Notes: a model not told the origin generated them from the letters alone. Numbered from the stretch's first letter, positions 27,375 to 36,916 are shown. The stretch: DNA of 64,000 nt from Bacteroidales bacterium SW299 (GCA_019550975.1 SDWH01000021.1:1-64000), one strand, 5' to 3'. Numbers and translations: made by a program.

Positions 27375-28814
27375 TCAATAGTTAAAGAAGAATCCTGCGG
27401 GGAAACGGGTGTAATTTTCAAACTTGAACAACGGCGCGTTTACATTGTCGGAGAAGTTGAATACCCAGATCTGATTGGTTGTGTAGAACGGGCCGACTCC
27501 CTTCAACGTGTTTGCATAGACATAGCCTGTAGTTGGATTTACGCCCAGCCCGTTATACAGGATAGCCGCATTGTCGTCAAGATAAGAAAGATCGACCAGC
27601 ATTTCGTCCTGCGGATCTTTGCTGCCTGTCTTTGCATCCGGGTTGAACACCAGGCGATAGACCGCCGTTCCGCTGGCATAATAAATCGTGTTGCCTTGCG
27701 CAGCAAAGGAGCGGCCGGAGGAGCCTTCAGAAGGTAGTTCGCTGATATAGTTCCGTTTCAATTTTCCGTCGTTTCCTGCAGACGGATCATAAAGGTTCAT
27801 TGAAATTTCTCCTCCGAATTTCGAACTCATAATCCAAAGGCAGTCGTTATCGGCGGGAGCTATTCCTGTTATTCCGTAAAGCGAATAGAATGGAACGGAA
27901 ACGTTTGTTGCCCTGTCGTTTCCCGGAGTTATTTCAAGGAGTCCTGTCATGTTGAACGATCTGTTATAATACGTGTACACTTTTCCTCCAACCACGGCAA
28001 ACGGTGCTTTGGGGGCACTCTCGGTTCCTTCAATGAATGTCAGTGACAGGTCTTCCATATTCAGCCGCCATACTCCCCGGTTGTCTCGGATATAGATATG
28101 CTGTTCATCGATGACGGCGATATGCGTGGGCCAGTCCAGCTGGCTGAACTCTTCTTTCAGGAAATTCCGGCTTTTTTTCAGCGAGCATGCGTCTGCAACT
28201 ATCAGCATGCCGTCATTTTCAAATTCTGCACCGGTCGCATTGCCGTTTCCGTTTTGCGAGATGATGTAGAGTTTTCCATCGTACCGGTACATATCTTGCG
28301 GAACATTTCCCAGCTCGGTTCCATTCACCCGTTTGTATGCATTGTTAATCATATATCCTTCGGGGGTGATATAAAGAAGTGATCCGTTCTCAGAAGTCAT
28401 GTTTCCTTCATTCAAGACCAAGGCTCCTGTCGGATCGTCAAATGTTGCATGATAGAAGTCGATCTGTGCCGTGGCTGTCTGTCCGTTTTCACCTTTGGCC
28501 GTCAGTTGCAGGGAGAACGTTTGGTCTGCACCGGATGAAGCGGATGGCGCCGTAACCGCTACATACCCCGAGTCTTTGCTTACGCTGACAGTCCATCCGT
28601 CGGGAACTCCGTTCGTGGAGATTTCATTTGCATGCTCAGCCAGAAACTGAACCTTATACGTTTCATCCGAAATCAGGATTACAGGTTTTTCGCTTTCTAT
28701 ACTGTCTGTCAGCCTGAATGTCAGATTTTCGGGTTCTCCGCCCACATAATCTTCTTTACACGATGCTGCGCCGACAAACGAAAGCAGTAAGAGCATTTTG
28801 CATAATTGTTTCAT
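27375..28814 (-). CDS. DUF5074-type surface lipoprotein in the B12 operon (paralogue)
   Basis: A 479-residue lipoprotein; ATG 28814 gives a signal with lipobox Cys19 (GAASC). An N-terminal beta-sandwich of about 100 residues (NLTFRLTDSIESEKPVILIS ..., Ig/PKD-like) is followed by the propeller-like part starting at LVLNEGNMTSENGSLLYI. This N-terminal domain is absent from the 26020 paralogue. It sits 130 bp after the BtuG-like gene. Role in holding or passing on cobalamin at the cell surface is inferred from the operon. Confidence 0.75.
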   Translation of the reverse strand: MKQLCKMLLLLSFVGAASCKEDYVGGEPENLTFRLTDSIESEKPVILISDETYKVQFLAEHANEISTNGVPDGWTVSVSKDSGYVAVTAPSASSGADQTFSLQLTAKGENGQTATAQIDFYHATFDDPTGALVLNEGNMTSENGSLLYITPEGYMINNAYKRVNGTELGNVPQDMYRYDGKLYIISQNGNGNATGAEFENDGMLIVADACSLKKSRNFLKEEFSQLDWPTHIAVIDEQHIYIRDNRGVWRLNMEDLSLTFIEGTESAPKAPFAVVGGKVYTYYNRSFNMTGLLEITPGNDRATNVSVPFYSLYGITGIAPADNDCLWIMSSKFGGEISMNLYDPSAGNDGKLKRNYISELPSEGSSGRSFAAQGNTIYYASGTAVYRLVFNPDAKTGSKDPQDEMLVDLSYLDDNAAILYNGLGVNPTTGYVYANTLKGVGPFYTTNQIWVFNFSDNVNAPLFKFENYTRFPAGFFFNY

Positions 28815-28947
28815 TTTTTCTTTTTGTTTAGATTTATAAATAGTGCTAATTGTTTTTGTGTATGGACAAAGCATTCCCTCCGGCAGACTGTATGTGGGTC
28901 TGCCGGGAGTTGGATTCAGCTGTCAGGAGTGAAGCGGATAGCTGTTT

Positions 28948-31032
28948 TTATCGGGTGGGGATCTCTGTTCCCAGCACATGGAGGTCTTCTACTCCGCTTA
29001 CCTCAGTCGAACATTCTCCTATCCATCCGTTCTCCTGATTGACACCCGTGTAGATTCTGATGAGGTCGATACCCTGAAGTGAAACCGCATTTCCTTCAGC
29101 GTCTACTGCCCAGTCAATGTCTATGGCCGATTCGTCACTGGCATTCGTTGCATTGTCCGCGTATCCGTAGGCAAATGGATAAAGAACGAAATAAGTCCCG
29201 TTCCCGCTTTGATCTACGGCATTTTGCGGCAGACGTGATCCTTTGAAGCGGATTTCTTTTTCTGCAATCCACTGCGGATAGTACGCTTGTCTGTTGTATG
29301 TGTTTTTTGTGATGTATCCTTGGTTGCCTTTGTTGTCTGTCCACGGAATGTATTTCTTTTGCTCTTCTTCGGTAGACGGTTCTTGGTCCGGAGCCTGGTA
29401 AACGATCTCATAGTCGTCATAGAAGGCCATGTCATTGCCGGCGTTCAAAGAGGTGCTGTACCATGTTTCCTGAGTCGGGTCGTGATGCGCGCTTCCGGCT
29501 ATTTCATACCACTGTCCGTCGTCCGGCTGTCCGTCGTTATCTTCATCCACTGCCACTTGGATAATTCCAGGTTCATAACTTCCTCCGCTGGCTGCTGTGG
29601 ATGCACCCTGAAAGGCATTTCCAAGTATGCGGAAATCTCTTAATCCAGCCTTGTTTTCAATCTGGTGGTCGAAGCCAACAGTTATATATCCGCCATATCC
29701 TCCTAAAGAAACCATGCCGCGCTTGTTGTTTCCGATTGCTTCGAGTGCTTTGCGGTTCATATCTTCCTGCGTGTCGCCTTCTTCATATTCCGGCATGGCA
29801 TTGACAAACTGTCCCGGGGCAGGCATGTATTCGATCACCTTGGTGATATAGGCCGATGAAGTCGTTTCTTCCGGCGTATCGTTGTAGTAGAAATCCTCTG
29901 TGGTGAATGCGAAATGGGCGGGTATGTCGCCTGTACGTACGCTCCACTGTTTTTTCCCTTCGGGAGAAAAGCAGTACAGATACCCCGGCGTAACATAATC
30001 GGTAGCGTCGGTCACATAAATTTCTTTTGTTTCCGGATTGACTGCAATGCCATAGGGCATCCGGATGTCTGCTTCCGTTCCATCGGTGATGAAATTTTCT
30101 GAAACCACTTTGCCTTGGGCTGTATCATAAATTAGATAGCTGACTTTATTGTCTGTATCCGTATAGCTCCACTCGGAAGAGATAATGTAAAGCAAGTCGT
30201 CATCGATCCACATCTGACTGGCAGACACTCCAAGGTTTCCTGTTACGGTTTCCGTTGCCGAGTCTATGACATAAATGTCAGAGCTGTTTCCGTAATAATC
30301 TCCCCGAGAGATGACATAGATATTGCCTCTTGAGTCCATTTCCATCCGGTGCAGATTGATGGCTACGTCAATGGTGTTGACAACCTGAAAACTTTCGAGG
30401 TCGATGACAGATACGGTACGGTCGTAGTTCGGATAGCGATATCCTCCCGAATTGGCTACGTACAGCCTTCCGTTGGAGATAACCATATCTTCCGGCTGAT
30501 ATCCTACCACCACTTCACGGGTTATCTGAAGTGTATTTGTGTCAAATTCCACAACTTTGCCCGGGCGTGCTTCGGGATCAATCTGTATCGGTCCTGCATA
30601 CGAACTTACGTATGCCTTGTCACCGTTGAACGTGATGTACCGGCAGTTGGTTATGTCTACGCTTCCCAGATGTTTTGCCGTACTGACATCCATTACTTCT
30701 ACAAAATGCGAACAGTTGACCACCGCATACATTTTTCCGTCGTGTATCTGGATGTCGTTGCCAACGTCACCCAATTCCTTGACGATGCTGGGGTTGCTTT
30801 CCGGATAAATGTTACGCAAATAATAGCCGCCCCGTGCGCTGAAGAAGTCGATTGTACATTTGTTGCTTCCCATGTTTCCTTCGTTAAGCAGAAAGAATCC
30901 TTCAATAGTCTGCGGATCGGTGGGATACGTGATATATTCTTTCTCAGAATCGAGCACCGGCAGCTCTTCACGGCAACCGAAAAGCGCAACCGGAAGAGAT
31001 AAAAAAACGAATGGATATATTTTCATCTTCAT
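28948..31032 (-). CDS. btuG: BtuG-like surface B12-binding lipoprotein (YncE-type beta-propeller with C-terminal domain)
   Basis: A 694-residue lipoprotein (lipobox ALFGC, Cys20). Residues about 45-400 form a seven-bladed YncE-type propeller: FFLLNEGNMGSNKCTIDFF, then repeats such as VSVIDLESFQVVNTIDV and IYVIDSATETVTGNLGV. The remaining ~280 residues (MVSLGGYGGYITVGFDHQIE ...) form a separate beta-rich domain. BtuG of B. thetaiotaomicron is a propeller that captures B12 with very high affinity on top of BtuB. The gene starts 11 bp after the BtuB-like gene ends, under the same cobalamin riboswitch, so the assignment is well supported by context. It is longer than the minimal propeller, so the extra C-terminal domain deserves notice. 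Confidence 0.82.
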   Translation of the reverse strand: MKMKIYPFVFLSLPVALFGCREELPVLDSEKEYITYPTDPQTIEGFFLLNEGNMGSNKCTIDFFSARGGYYLRNIYPESNPSIVKELGDVGNDIQIHDGKMYAVVNCSHFVEVMDVSTAKHLGSVDITNCRYITFNGDKAYVSSYAGPIQIDPEARPGKVVEFDTNTLQITREVVVGYQPEDMVISNGRLYVANSGGYRYPNYDRTVSVIDLESFQVVNTIDVAINLHRMEMDSRGNIYVISRGDYYGNSSDIYVIDSATETVTGNLGVSASQMWIDDDLLYIISSEWSYTDTDNKVSYLIYDTAQGKVVSENFITDGTEADIRMPYGIAVNPETKEIYVTDATDYVTPGYLYCFSPEGKKQWSVRTGDIPAHFAFTTEDFYYNDTPEETTSSAYITKVIEYMPAPGQFVNAMPEYEEGDTQEDMNRKALEAIGNNKRGMVSLGGYGGYITVGFDHQIENKAGLRDFRILGNAFQGASTAASGGSYEPGIIQVAVDEDNDGQPDDGQWYEIAGSAHHDPTQETWYSTSLNAGNDMAFYDDYEIVYQAPDQEPSTEEEQKKYIPWTDNKGNQGYITKNTYNRQAYYPQWIAEKEIRFKGSRLPQNAVDQSGNGTYFVLYPFAYGYADNATNASDESAIDIDWAVDAEGNAVSLQGIDLIRIYTGVNQENGWIGECSTEVSGVEDLHVLGTEIPTR

Positions 31033-31043
31033 GGACTGTTTTT

Positions 31044-33062
31044 TTAGAATGTATATTGGACTATAAACTTGAAATTGATTCCGGGCATGGGATAGCAGGA
31101 TACCACTTCATATTGCTGGTTCAGCAGATTGTTCACCTCCAATGTCAGTTTCAGTTCGTGCGAGCGGATTTGCTGGCGTTTTGCAACAGAAAAGTCACTG
31201 GTATACCACGATGGCTGGTAATTGACAGGCAGATTGGCTTGCGAAGAATACCTTTCTCCCGTATAGACGAAACTATAGTTCGCTTCCCACGACCTCCAGT
31301 TGAGATTAAGCGCAGCAGAGCCGCTGTGCCAGGGGATATATGGAATCTGCCCTCCATAAAACTCATCGGTCGGGTCGGTAAAGTCTTGTGCCTTCTGATA
31401 GGTATAGTTCAGCCTTCCGGAGAGAAAAACTTCACGCCCGAATTTCCAGTCTGTCTGCAGGGCGAAATCAATCCCCCTGATTTCCACTTCGCCCAAGTTG
31501 ACCATTGTCCAGCGGAAGAAATTTGAAGTGGGGGTGGCCACAATTTTGTTTTTTACCTCGTTGTAATAGACATCTGCCTGCAACTCGATGCGTTTTATCC
31601 ATAAATCAGCAAACTCCTTTTCATAAGTGGCGCCTACGTTATACTGATTTGTATATTCCGGATCGAGATAAGCGTTTCCTACAAATGTATAGTAGAGGTC
31701 GTTCAATGTAGGCATCCGGAATATCCGCTTGTAGAACGCACGGAAGTTCAGGCCGATTTTCTTGAACGGCCGGTAGCTGATGACTACAGAAGGAGTCCAT
31801 TCCATTTTGTCGGAAGCCGTTTCTCCCTTTTCTTCTTCTTTCAGTTTGTCAGAAACGAAAGTGCCCAGAACACTTGCCTGCAACTTGAACTGGTCAAAGT
31901 CAAAAGCCGTGGCAGCGGCAAAAAGTCCGGTGTTGCGCCGCGGATAGACAAAATCCTTTAAATTTGCGTTGAGAAGATTGAATTGCCAATCAACCGACAG
32001 ATTGAAACTCCAGAACGATGTCAGATCAAAGCAGTTGGCTGTTGAAACATACACTTCCTGCTGGCGATAACGGTTGTTGATATACATCAGCGATTCGTCC
32101 TTATGCGGATCGGCAAGATAATGCAGGTAATCGTAGGCATATTTCGCGCTGGCCATAAAGCGATACTTGTCTGAGAAATGTTTCCGGAACATGCCTTGCG
32201 CAAAGAAGTTGGCATCGTTCTGGCGGTCTTCATGAGTAAACTTGTTGCGTACAATGGCGCCGGGATAGCCTCGGTCGGAGAAATAGGTATAGAGTTTGGT
32301 TCGCCAGTATCCGTTTTTGACAGTTCCGTACAGTCCGTGCTCGATGCGCAAAGCGTTTACATCTCCGTTTTGCCGGACGGCTGTCGTGTCGTATCCGCCT
32401 TCTGTTGCGTAACGGAATTTATACTTTCCGGTTGTATACATGTATTCTGCACTGAAAGAACTGCTCAATTTGTCGTTTATCTGCTGCTCCCAAAGAACCG
32501 CAGGATTAACAACACCGAAAGAGCCGGTCTTGAAGGTTGCTTTGACATTGTATTTTTTATTGTCCTTGAATTTCGGTGTCCGTGTCTGAAGGTAGATGGT
32601 TCCAGCTGCCCCGAAATCTTTAGCTGATTGGAAAATGGCACTTTTTTGGCCGTTGTAGAGGGTGACACTTTCCATATTGTCAAGCGAGAAACGTCCCAGG
32701 TCGACTGTCCCGTTCTGTGCATTTCCCAGTTCGATGCCGTCGTAAAAAACTCCTACATGGTTTGTGCCCAAACTTCGGACATTAACCGTTTTCAATCCTC
32801 CGATACCTCCGTAATCTTTCAGTTGCACACCGGAGAAATAGCGCAACGCATCGGCAACATTGTGCGATCCGAGGCGCTGAAGCTGTTCTCCCGACAGTTT
32901 TTGTACGGGAATAATCTCTTTTTGTAGGGCGCGGGCTGTAACGAGCACTTCATCCAAGTGCTGCAAGCTGTCTGTCTGGTTTTGGGCATGCAAATCGGAT
33001 GCATGTATCCCCGGGACAAACAGCGGCAACAGCCAGGCAAGCCGGCATTTCTGTCTGATCAT
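31044..33062 (-). CDS. btuB: BtuB-like TonB-dependent cobalamin receptor
   Basis: A 672-residue outer-membrane receptor. A signal peptide (to about residue 25) is followed by a TonB-box region (LDEVLVTARALQKEI), the plug (VADALRYFSGVQLKDYGGIG, VNVRSLGTNHVGVFYDGI) and a 22-strand barrel ending in VQYTF. It moves cobalamin across the outer membrane using TonB energy. Specificity rests mainly on the cobalamin riboswitch in its leader and the BtuG-like gene immediately after it. First gene of a four-gene operon ending at the hairpin at 25982. The inner-membrane importer BtuCDF is not in this window. Confidence 0.9.
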   Translation of the reverse strand: MIRQKCRLAWLLPLFVPGIHASDLHAQNQTDSLQHLDEVLVTARALQKEIIPVQKLSGEQLQRLGSHNVADALRYFSGVQLKDYGGIGGLKTVNVRSLGTNHVGVFYDGIELGNAQNGTVDLGRFSLDNMESVTLYNGQKSAIFQSAKDFGAAGTIYLQTRTPKFKDNKKYNVKATFKTGSFGVVNPAVLWEQQINDKLSSSFSAEYMYTTGKYKFRYATEGGYDTTAVRQNGDVNALRIEHGLYGTVKNGYWRTKLYTYFSDRGYPGAIVRNKFTHEDRQNDANFFAQGMFRKHFSDKYRFMASAKYAYDYLHYLADPHKDESLMYINNRYRQQEVYVSTANCFDLTSFWSFNLSVDWQFNLLNANLKDFVYPRRNTGLFAAATAFDFDQFKLQASVLGTFVSDKLKEEEKGETASDKMEWTPSVVISYRPFKKIGLNFRAFYKRIFRMPTLNDLYYTFVGNAYLDPEYTNQYNVGATYEKEFADLWIKRIELQADVYYNEVKNKIVATPTSNFFRWTMVNLGEVEIRGIDFALQTDWKFGREVFLSGRLNYTYQKAQDFTDPTDEFYGGQIPYIPWHSGSAALNLNWRSWEANYSFVYTGERYSSQANLPVNYQPSWYTSDFSVAKRQQIRSHELKLTLEVNNLLNQQYEVVSCYPMPGINFKFIVQYTF

Positions 33063-33127
33063 ATTTTAAAAATGTGTGTCTAAAACCAATTAACCGCATT
33101 GTCCTCGCATACGGATAACATGTAATG

Positions 33128-33302
33128 TTGGCAGGTCTTCTGACTGACTTCTCTTCCGGAACCTTCCCAATGCGTTTTTTGCATCAGTGGTAATGAGCCT
33201 TTACCGGAAGATTTATGAAGCTTCACAGCAGCGGGACTGTTCGGGATTTCCACCCGATTCCCTTTTAATCCGCTTGCCCGAACGGACAGGCGAAACCAAT
33301 CT
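33128..33302 (-). promoter_or_regulatory. Cobalamin (AdoCbl) riboswitch
   Basis: Read on the minus strand, the leader has the conserved core in order: GGGAAtcGGGTG, AAATCCCGAACAGTCCCGC, a CTGT turn, the ACCACTG variant of the B12 box, a CATTGGGAAGG stretch and the closing AGACCTGCC. This is the standard cobalamin aptamer. It ends about 65 bp before the BtuB start codon, so bound cobalamin should shut off expression of the uptake operon. Confidence 0.95.
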
Positions 33303-33308
33303 TTTCGG

Positions 33309-33340
33309 CAAAAGTAAGTCTTTTGTTTGGAATACGCAAA
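33309..33340 (-). promoter_or_regulatory. Promoter of the B12 uptake operon
   Basis: TTTG (CAAA at 33337-33340 on plus), a 20-bp spacer and TACTTTTG (CAAAAGTA at 33309-33316 on plus). It places the transcript start just before the riboswitch. Confidence 0.88.
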
Positions 33341-33440
33341 TAATGTTTATCATTTTAAAGGCACGTTAATGAGCAGAAAAGACAAATTTTCTCTCTTCCT
33401 TGTGAATATCATGGCATAATTCCGGTTGATATAAAGAATT

Positions 33441-33500
33441 ACACCCTTTCGGGCATAAAGTCAATTCATGGATAATGATCTTATGCCTGAAAGGGTGTAG
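33441..33500 (-). terminator. Hairpin after the HMA protein gene
   Basis: Bases 33441-33459 pair with 33482-33500 (TACACCCTTTCGGGCATAA against its complement, one mismatch) around a 22-nt loop. It is 25 bp past the HMA stop and probably ends the metal cluster transcript, though the T-run is poor. The remaining 33341-33440 stretch shows nothing I can support. Confidence 0.6.
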
Positions 33501-33524
33501 CTTTAAAGCGTAACGTCCGGCCGG

Positions 33525-33860
33525 TTATTCAGTTTTCTGTTTGCCTTCTTTCTGGACATGGAACGGGGTTGCCGTATATCCCAGTTTCTTGATGGCGGCC
33601 TTCAGTTTGTCGGGAGAAGTCTTGTCTTTCCGGTATTCAATTGTAACTGTTTTCTTCGGAAGATCCACATCCAGTCCCGTCACGCCTTTTTCAAAAGAAA
33701 GGTTGTTTTCAATCCGTTTCTGGCATTTCTCGCAGGTCATTGAAACGAGAAAGGTTACTTCGGCCTTTTCTTTTTTGCTGTCTTTCATGATGGCCGCTGA
33801 GGAAGAGAAAGAAAGCCCCAGCATACATGCGGTCATCAATGTGAGAATTTTTGTTTTCAT
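33525..33860 (-). CDS. Heavy-metal-associated (HMA) domain protein, exported
   Basis: A 111-residue protein with a signal peptide (to about Ala23) and one ferredoxin-like HMA domain: MTCEKCQKRIENNL carries the metal-binding Cys43 and Cys46, and KLGYTATPF closes the fold. HMA domains of this class bind Cu(I), Zn(II) or similar ions, and mercury scavengers look alike. It lies 21 bp after the TonB-receptor gene on the same strand and two genes from an AraC regulator with a related N-terminal CxxC domain. A periplasmic metal chaperone or scavenger serving that receptor is the likely role; copper is a guess. Confidence 0.85.
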   Translation of the reverse strand: MKTKILTLMTACMLGLSFSSSAAIMKDSKKEKAEVTFLVSMTCEKCQKRIENNLSFEKGVTGLDVDLPKKTVTIEYRKDKTSPDKLKAAIKKLGYTATPFHVQKEGKQKTE

Positions 33861-33881
33861 TGCAGTGTCTGTTTTTGAAGT

Positions 33882-36101
33882 TTATAGTTTCGGTATGTTA
33901 TAACGGATTCCGGCATAGAGCTTGTAACCCATAGTCGGCCCCCAGACCATGGTTGCGTCAAAGTTCCTGCTGTACGGGTTGTCGGCCGAAATGACCGGAT
34001 TATCCTGTTTGAAATTTGTCAGATTCTCTCCTCCTGCGTAGATGCTCCATCTGCGGAAGCGTCGCGTTACCTGTGCACTCAGCTGAGTGAATGAAGGGAA
34101 CGTGCCGCCCCATAGCGGATTTGTGGCATCGGGTGTCGGCATGCGTCCTCCGCCGTTGAACTGGACCGTCATGTCGAACTGCCATTTTTTGAGCGGCGTT
34201 TCATATGAAGCCGTCAATAGAGCCTTATAACGGCTTGTCAGCGGCTTGCGCATTGTCTTTCCATCGTAGGTGCCTTTCACATCCATCCATCGGTAAGCCC
34301 CAAGCAGTGTAAATCCCTGGAACAGCGGATAGCTGGCATCGATTTGGAACACACTTGACGTTGACCGTCCGTTGAGATTGTAGAAATAGACGGCATGCGG
34401 ATTTCTGTCCATATCTGCGACCACTTGATTCTGAAAGTCGGTGTAGAACCACTCGGCATTTACGGTCAGTTCCTCATTCTTTACCGGAACATGGAAAGAG
34501 GCACTTATGCCGTAGTTCCACGCCTCTTCCTGTTTCAGGTCTTCTTCAATGTAAAGTTCGCGGCTATTTGCCAGCAGATAACTGTTCTCCGGGAATACAA
34601 ACGTCGTGCGATAACCTTTTCCGGCAGAAGCTCGCAGGTTCAGCCAGGAGGTTGCATCGTATTTGATGTGGACTCTGGGAGTGGCAAACCAACGGTGCAG
34701 TGAGCTGTAGTCCCCCCGCATTCCTGCCATCAAAGTGAACTTTTCGTTCGGCGTCCATGTATACTCTGCGTATACGCCCGTTACGTTTTCGCTGATGTCC
34801 CGCCATTGCGGGCTGTAACGTTCGATGACATTGCCACGCTGCGAATAATTGTCCCAGTTGTAGTTTAGTCCTGCTGCCAGTTTGTGCTGCTCGCCGAACT
34901 CGCTTTCATAGAGTAAGGAAGCGTATACATTCGATTCATATACATTATATATTTTTTCTGCATAGTTCGACTGCTGGTCATGATAAGAGCCCGAAACGAT
35001 AAATGCCACGCTTTCGTTACGATTCGGGTCAAGTATCAGACCGTTTTTTGAGAAAGCTTCGATTCGATTGGCATCGTTGTTGATGGTATAGGGAGAGAAG
35101 CTTTCATGTCCATGCAGTGTATGCGCTGTCTGTCCGCTGGTTCTCCGGTCGGCCAGTATTTTTACTCCAGACTGGGATACAAAGCGGGGAGTCTGGTAAT
35201 GCCAACGGTTCATGGCACTGAACGACTGCATTTCGGGCATGTCGAGAAACGTATCTCCATTCTTGTCATGCGCCTGCTCTTCATTGTAATAGTTCACGAA
35301 GAGGGCAGTGGAAAGGCGGTCATTCAGTTCGACCGCTCCTACAGCGTTTCCTTCGTACCGCCCGGCGCTGCTTGCGAAAACATTCACGAAAAGAGGATCG
35401 GCCATTTTAGGCTTCTTGTATTCCACGTTGATTTGTCCTGCCACAGATTCAAAGCCGTTTTTTACAGAAGCGGCTCCCTTTGAGATCTGAATACTCTGCA
35501 TCCAAGGACCCGGAATATAGTCCAGCCCGTAAACGGCGGCTGCACCCCGCAGGTTAGGAAAATTCTCCGTAAGCATCTGCACGTATGTGCCGGAAAGTCC
35601 CAGCAGCTGGATTTGTTTGGCTCCTGTTACCGCATCGCTGTACGCCACGTCCACCGAAGGATTTGTTTCAAAACTCTCCGAAAGATTGCAGCAGGCTGCG
35701 CGTGTCAGTCCTTGCGAAGTCACGCTTTCCGTGTTCAGCACGCTCCGCCTGTTCTTTATCGTGCCTATTCCTCGGGCTGTAATCACCACTTCTTCCAGAT
35801 TGGTGCTGGAGGTCAACACCAGAACCTGTACATCGTCCGGACGTTCCATATCGTGAGTCAGCGTGTTAAATCCGATATAGTCGGCCTTTAACCGTTTTAC
35901 ATTTCCCGGCACGGTCAGTTCAAAGTACCCGTTTTCGTCCGCCACAGACTTATGTTCGTTTTCGTCATATACGTATGCGCCGGGCAAGGGTGCTCCGTCT
36001 TCGTCAAGCACATAGCCTTTTATTGTCCGGTTTGACGTATCTGCCAGCAAAGGTGCAGATACCGTCAATAAAAAAGAAATCATTAATAAAATTTTCTGCA
36101 T
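33882..36101 (-). CDS. TonB-dependent receptor of the putative metal cluster
   Basis: A 739-residue outer-membrane receptor. Signal peptide (to LLAD), a carboxypeptidase-regulatory-like domain (about 25-100; IKGYVLDEDGAPLPGAYVYD), TonB region NLEEVVITARG, and a plug with an adjacent-cysteine motif, RAACCNLSESFETNPSVD (about residue 134). The CC pair in the plug is not typical of glycan receptors and could contact a metal, which is inference. The barrel ends in YNIPKL rather than the usual terminal Phe. A TATCTTTG -7 box lies at 36125-36132 on this strand. Cotranscribed with the HMA gene; regulator gene directly upstream. Confidence 0.85.
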   Translation of the reverse strand: MQKILLMISFLLTVSAPLLADTSNRTIKGYVLDEDGAPLPGAYVYDENEHKSVADENGYFELTVPGNVKRLKADYIGFNTLTHDMERPDDVQVLVLTSSTNLEEVVITARGIGTIKNRRSVLNTESVTSQGLTRAACCNLSESFETNPSVDVAYSDAVTGAKQIQLLGLSGTYVQMLTENFPNLRGAAAVYGLDYIPGPWMQSIQISKGAASVKNGFESVAGQINVEYKKPKMADPLFVNVFASSAGRYEGNAVGAVELNDRLSTALFVNYYNEEQAHDKNGDTFLDMPEMQSFSAMNRWHYQTPRFVSQSGVKILADRRTSGQTAHTLHGHESFSPYTINNDANRIEAFSKNGLILDPNRNESVAFIVSGSYHDQQSNYAEKIYNVYESNVYASLLYESEFGEQHKLAAGLNYNWDNYSQRGNVIERYSPQWRDISENVTGVYAEYTWTPNEKFTLMAGMRGDYSSLHRWFATPRVHIKYDATSWLNLRASAGKGYRTTFVFPENSYLLANSRELYIEEDLKQEEAWNYGISASFHVPVKNEELTVNAEWFYTDFQNQVVADMDRNPHAVYFYNLNGRSTSSVFQIDASYPLFQGFTLLGAYRWMDVKGTYDGKTMRKPLTSRYKALLTASYETPLKKWQFDMTVQFNGGGRMPTPDATNPLWGGTFPSFTQLSAQVTRRFRRWSIYAGGENLTNFKQDNPVISADNPYSRNFDATMVWGPTMGYKLYAGIRYNIPKL

Positions 36102-36175
36102 ATCGGTTTCCTTTTAATACGGTACAAAGATAAGCGCTCCAAGAAATGAAACCGTTACATTATTATGGATATGAT

Positions 36176-36745
36176 TTATATTTCATCAAGAGGTTTCAGC
36201 TTGTGTCCTTTCATTTGTTTGAACCGGGTAGGTGACAAGCCGGTGGCCGACTTGAACTGGGCACTCAGGTGTGCTACGCTTGAATAATGCAGCTTGTCGG
36301 CAATTTCGCTCACCGTCAGTTCGTTGTAGACAAGCAGTTCCTTGACCAGTTCTATCCGTTGCGCGATGCTGTACTTTTCTATACTGATTCCCTTCATTTC
36401 CGTGAAGAGTTTGCTTAGCGAACTGTATTCGCGATGGCACTTTTCCTGCAGGTACTCCGACAGATTCTTTGTTTCCTGGAATTCGGGATGGCGCACATAC
36501 TCGATAACCCCGATACGTATCTGTTCGATGATACGCATCCGTTTGTCGTCAATCACTTCAAAGCCATAGGCTTCCAGCTTTGTATGTATGGAGTTGAACT
36601 GTTCTTGAGTAAGTGGCCGAAGCAGAGAAACGGTTCCGAGTTCTACATCAACAGGCTGCACACCGCTTTCGTTGAATATTTCTGTGACTGTCAGAATGCA
36701 GCGCCGGCAGACCATATTCTTGATATACATGTGGTTCTCCTTCAT
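36176..36745 (-). CDS. AraC-family regulator with HMA-like N-terminal domain
   Basis: A 189-residue protein. The first ~70 residues (MYIKNMVCRRCILTVTEIFNESG ... LEAYGFEVID) follow the beta-alpha-beta-beta-alpha-beta pattern of an HMA metal-binding domain, with Cys13 and Cys16 where HMA proteins bind metal. Residues about 85-185 are an AraC DNA-binding domain with both helix-turn-helix units (LTVSEIADKLHYSSVAHLS and the ATGLSPTRFKQMK end). It is much shorter than sugar-responsive AraC proteins. The neighbours are a TonB receptor and an HMA protein, so it probably senses a metal ion directly and controls them. ATG 36730 is an alternative start. A TATCTTTG -7 box is at 36772-36779. Confidence 0.85.
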   Translation of the reverse strand: MKENHMYIKNMVCRRCILTVTEIFNESGVQPVDVELGTVSLLRPLTQEQFNSIHTKLEAYGFEVIDDKRMRIIEQIRIGVIEYVRHPEFQETKNLSEYLQEKCHREYSSLSKLFTEMKGISIEKYSIAQRIELVKELLVYNELTVSEIADKLHYSSVAHLSAQFKSATGLSPTRFKQMKGHKLKPLDEI

Positions 36746-36916
36746 GATTTCTATTCTTCATGTTAGCCGGGCAAAGATAAGCACATTGAATCATATTGGG
36801 GTATGCGCAGAACAAACCGTCATCGGTTTTATGTTTTTTTATTGAATCCGGCATCTGTTTCAATCTGCGAGGGCTGACAGAAAATCAGAAGAAGATGCTG
36901 CAACGGGGTGTAGAAA

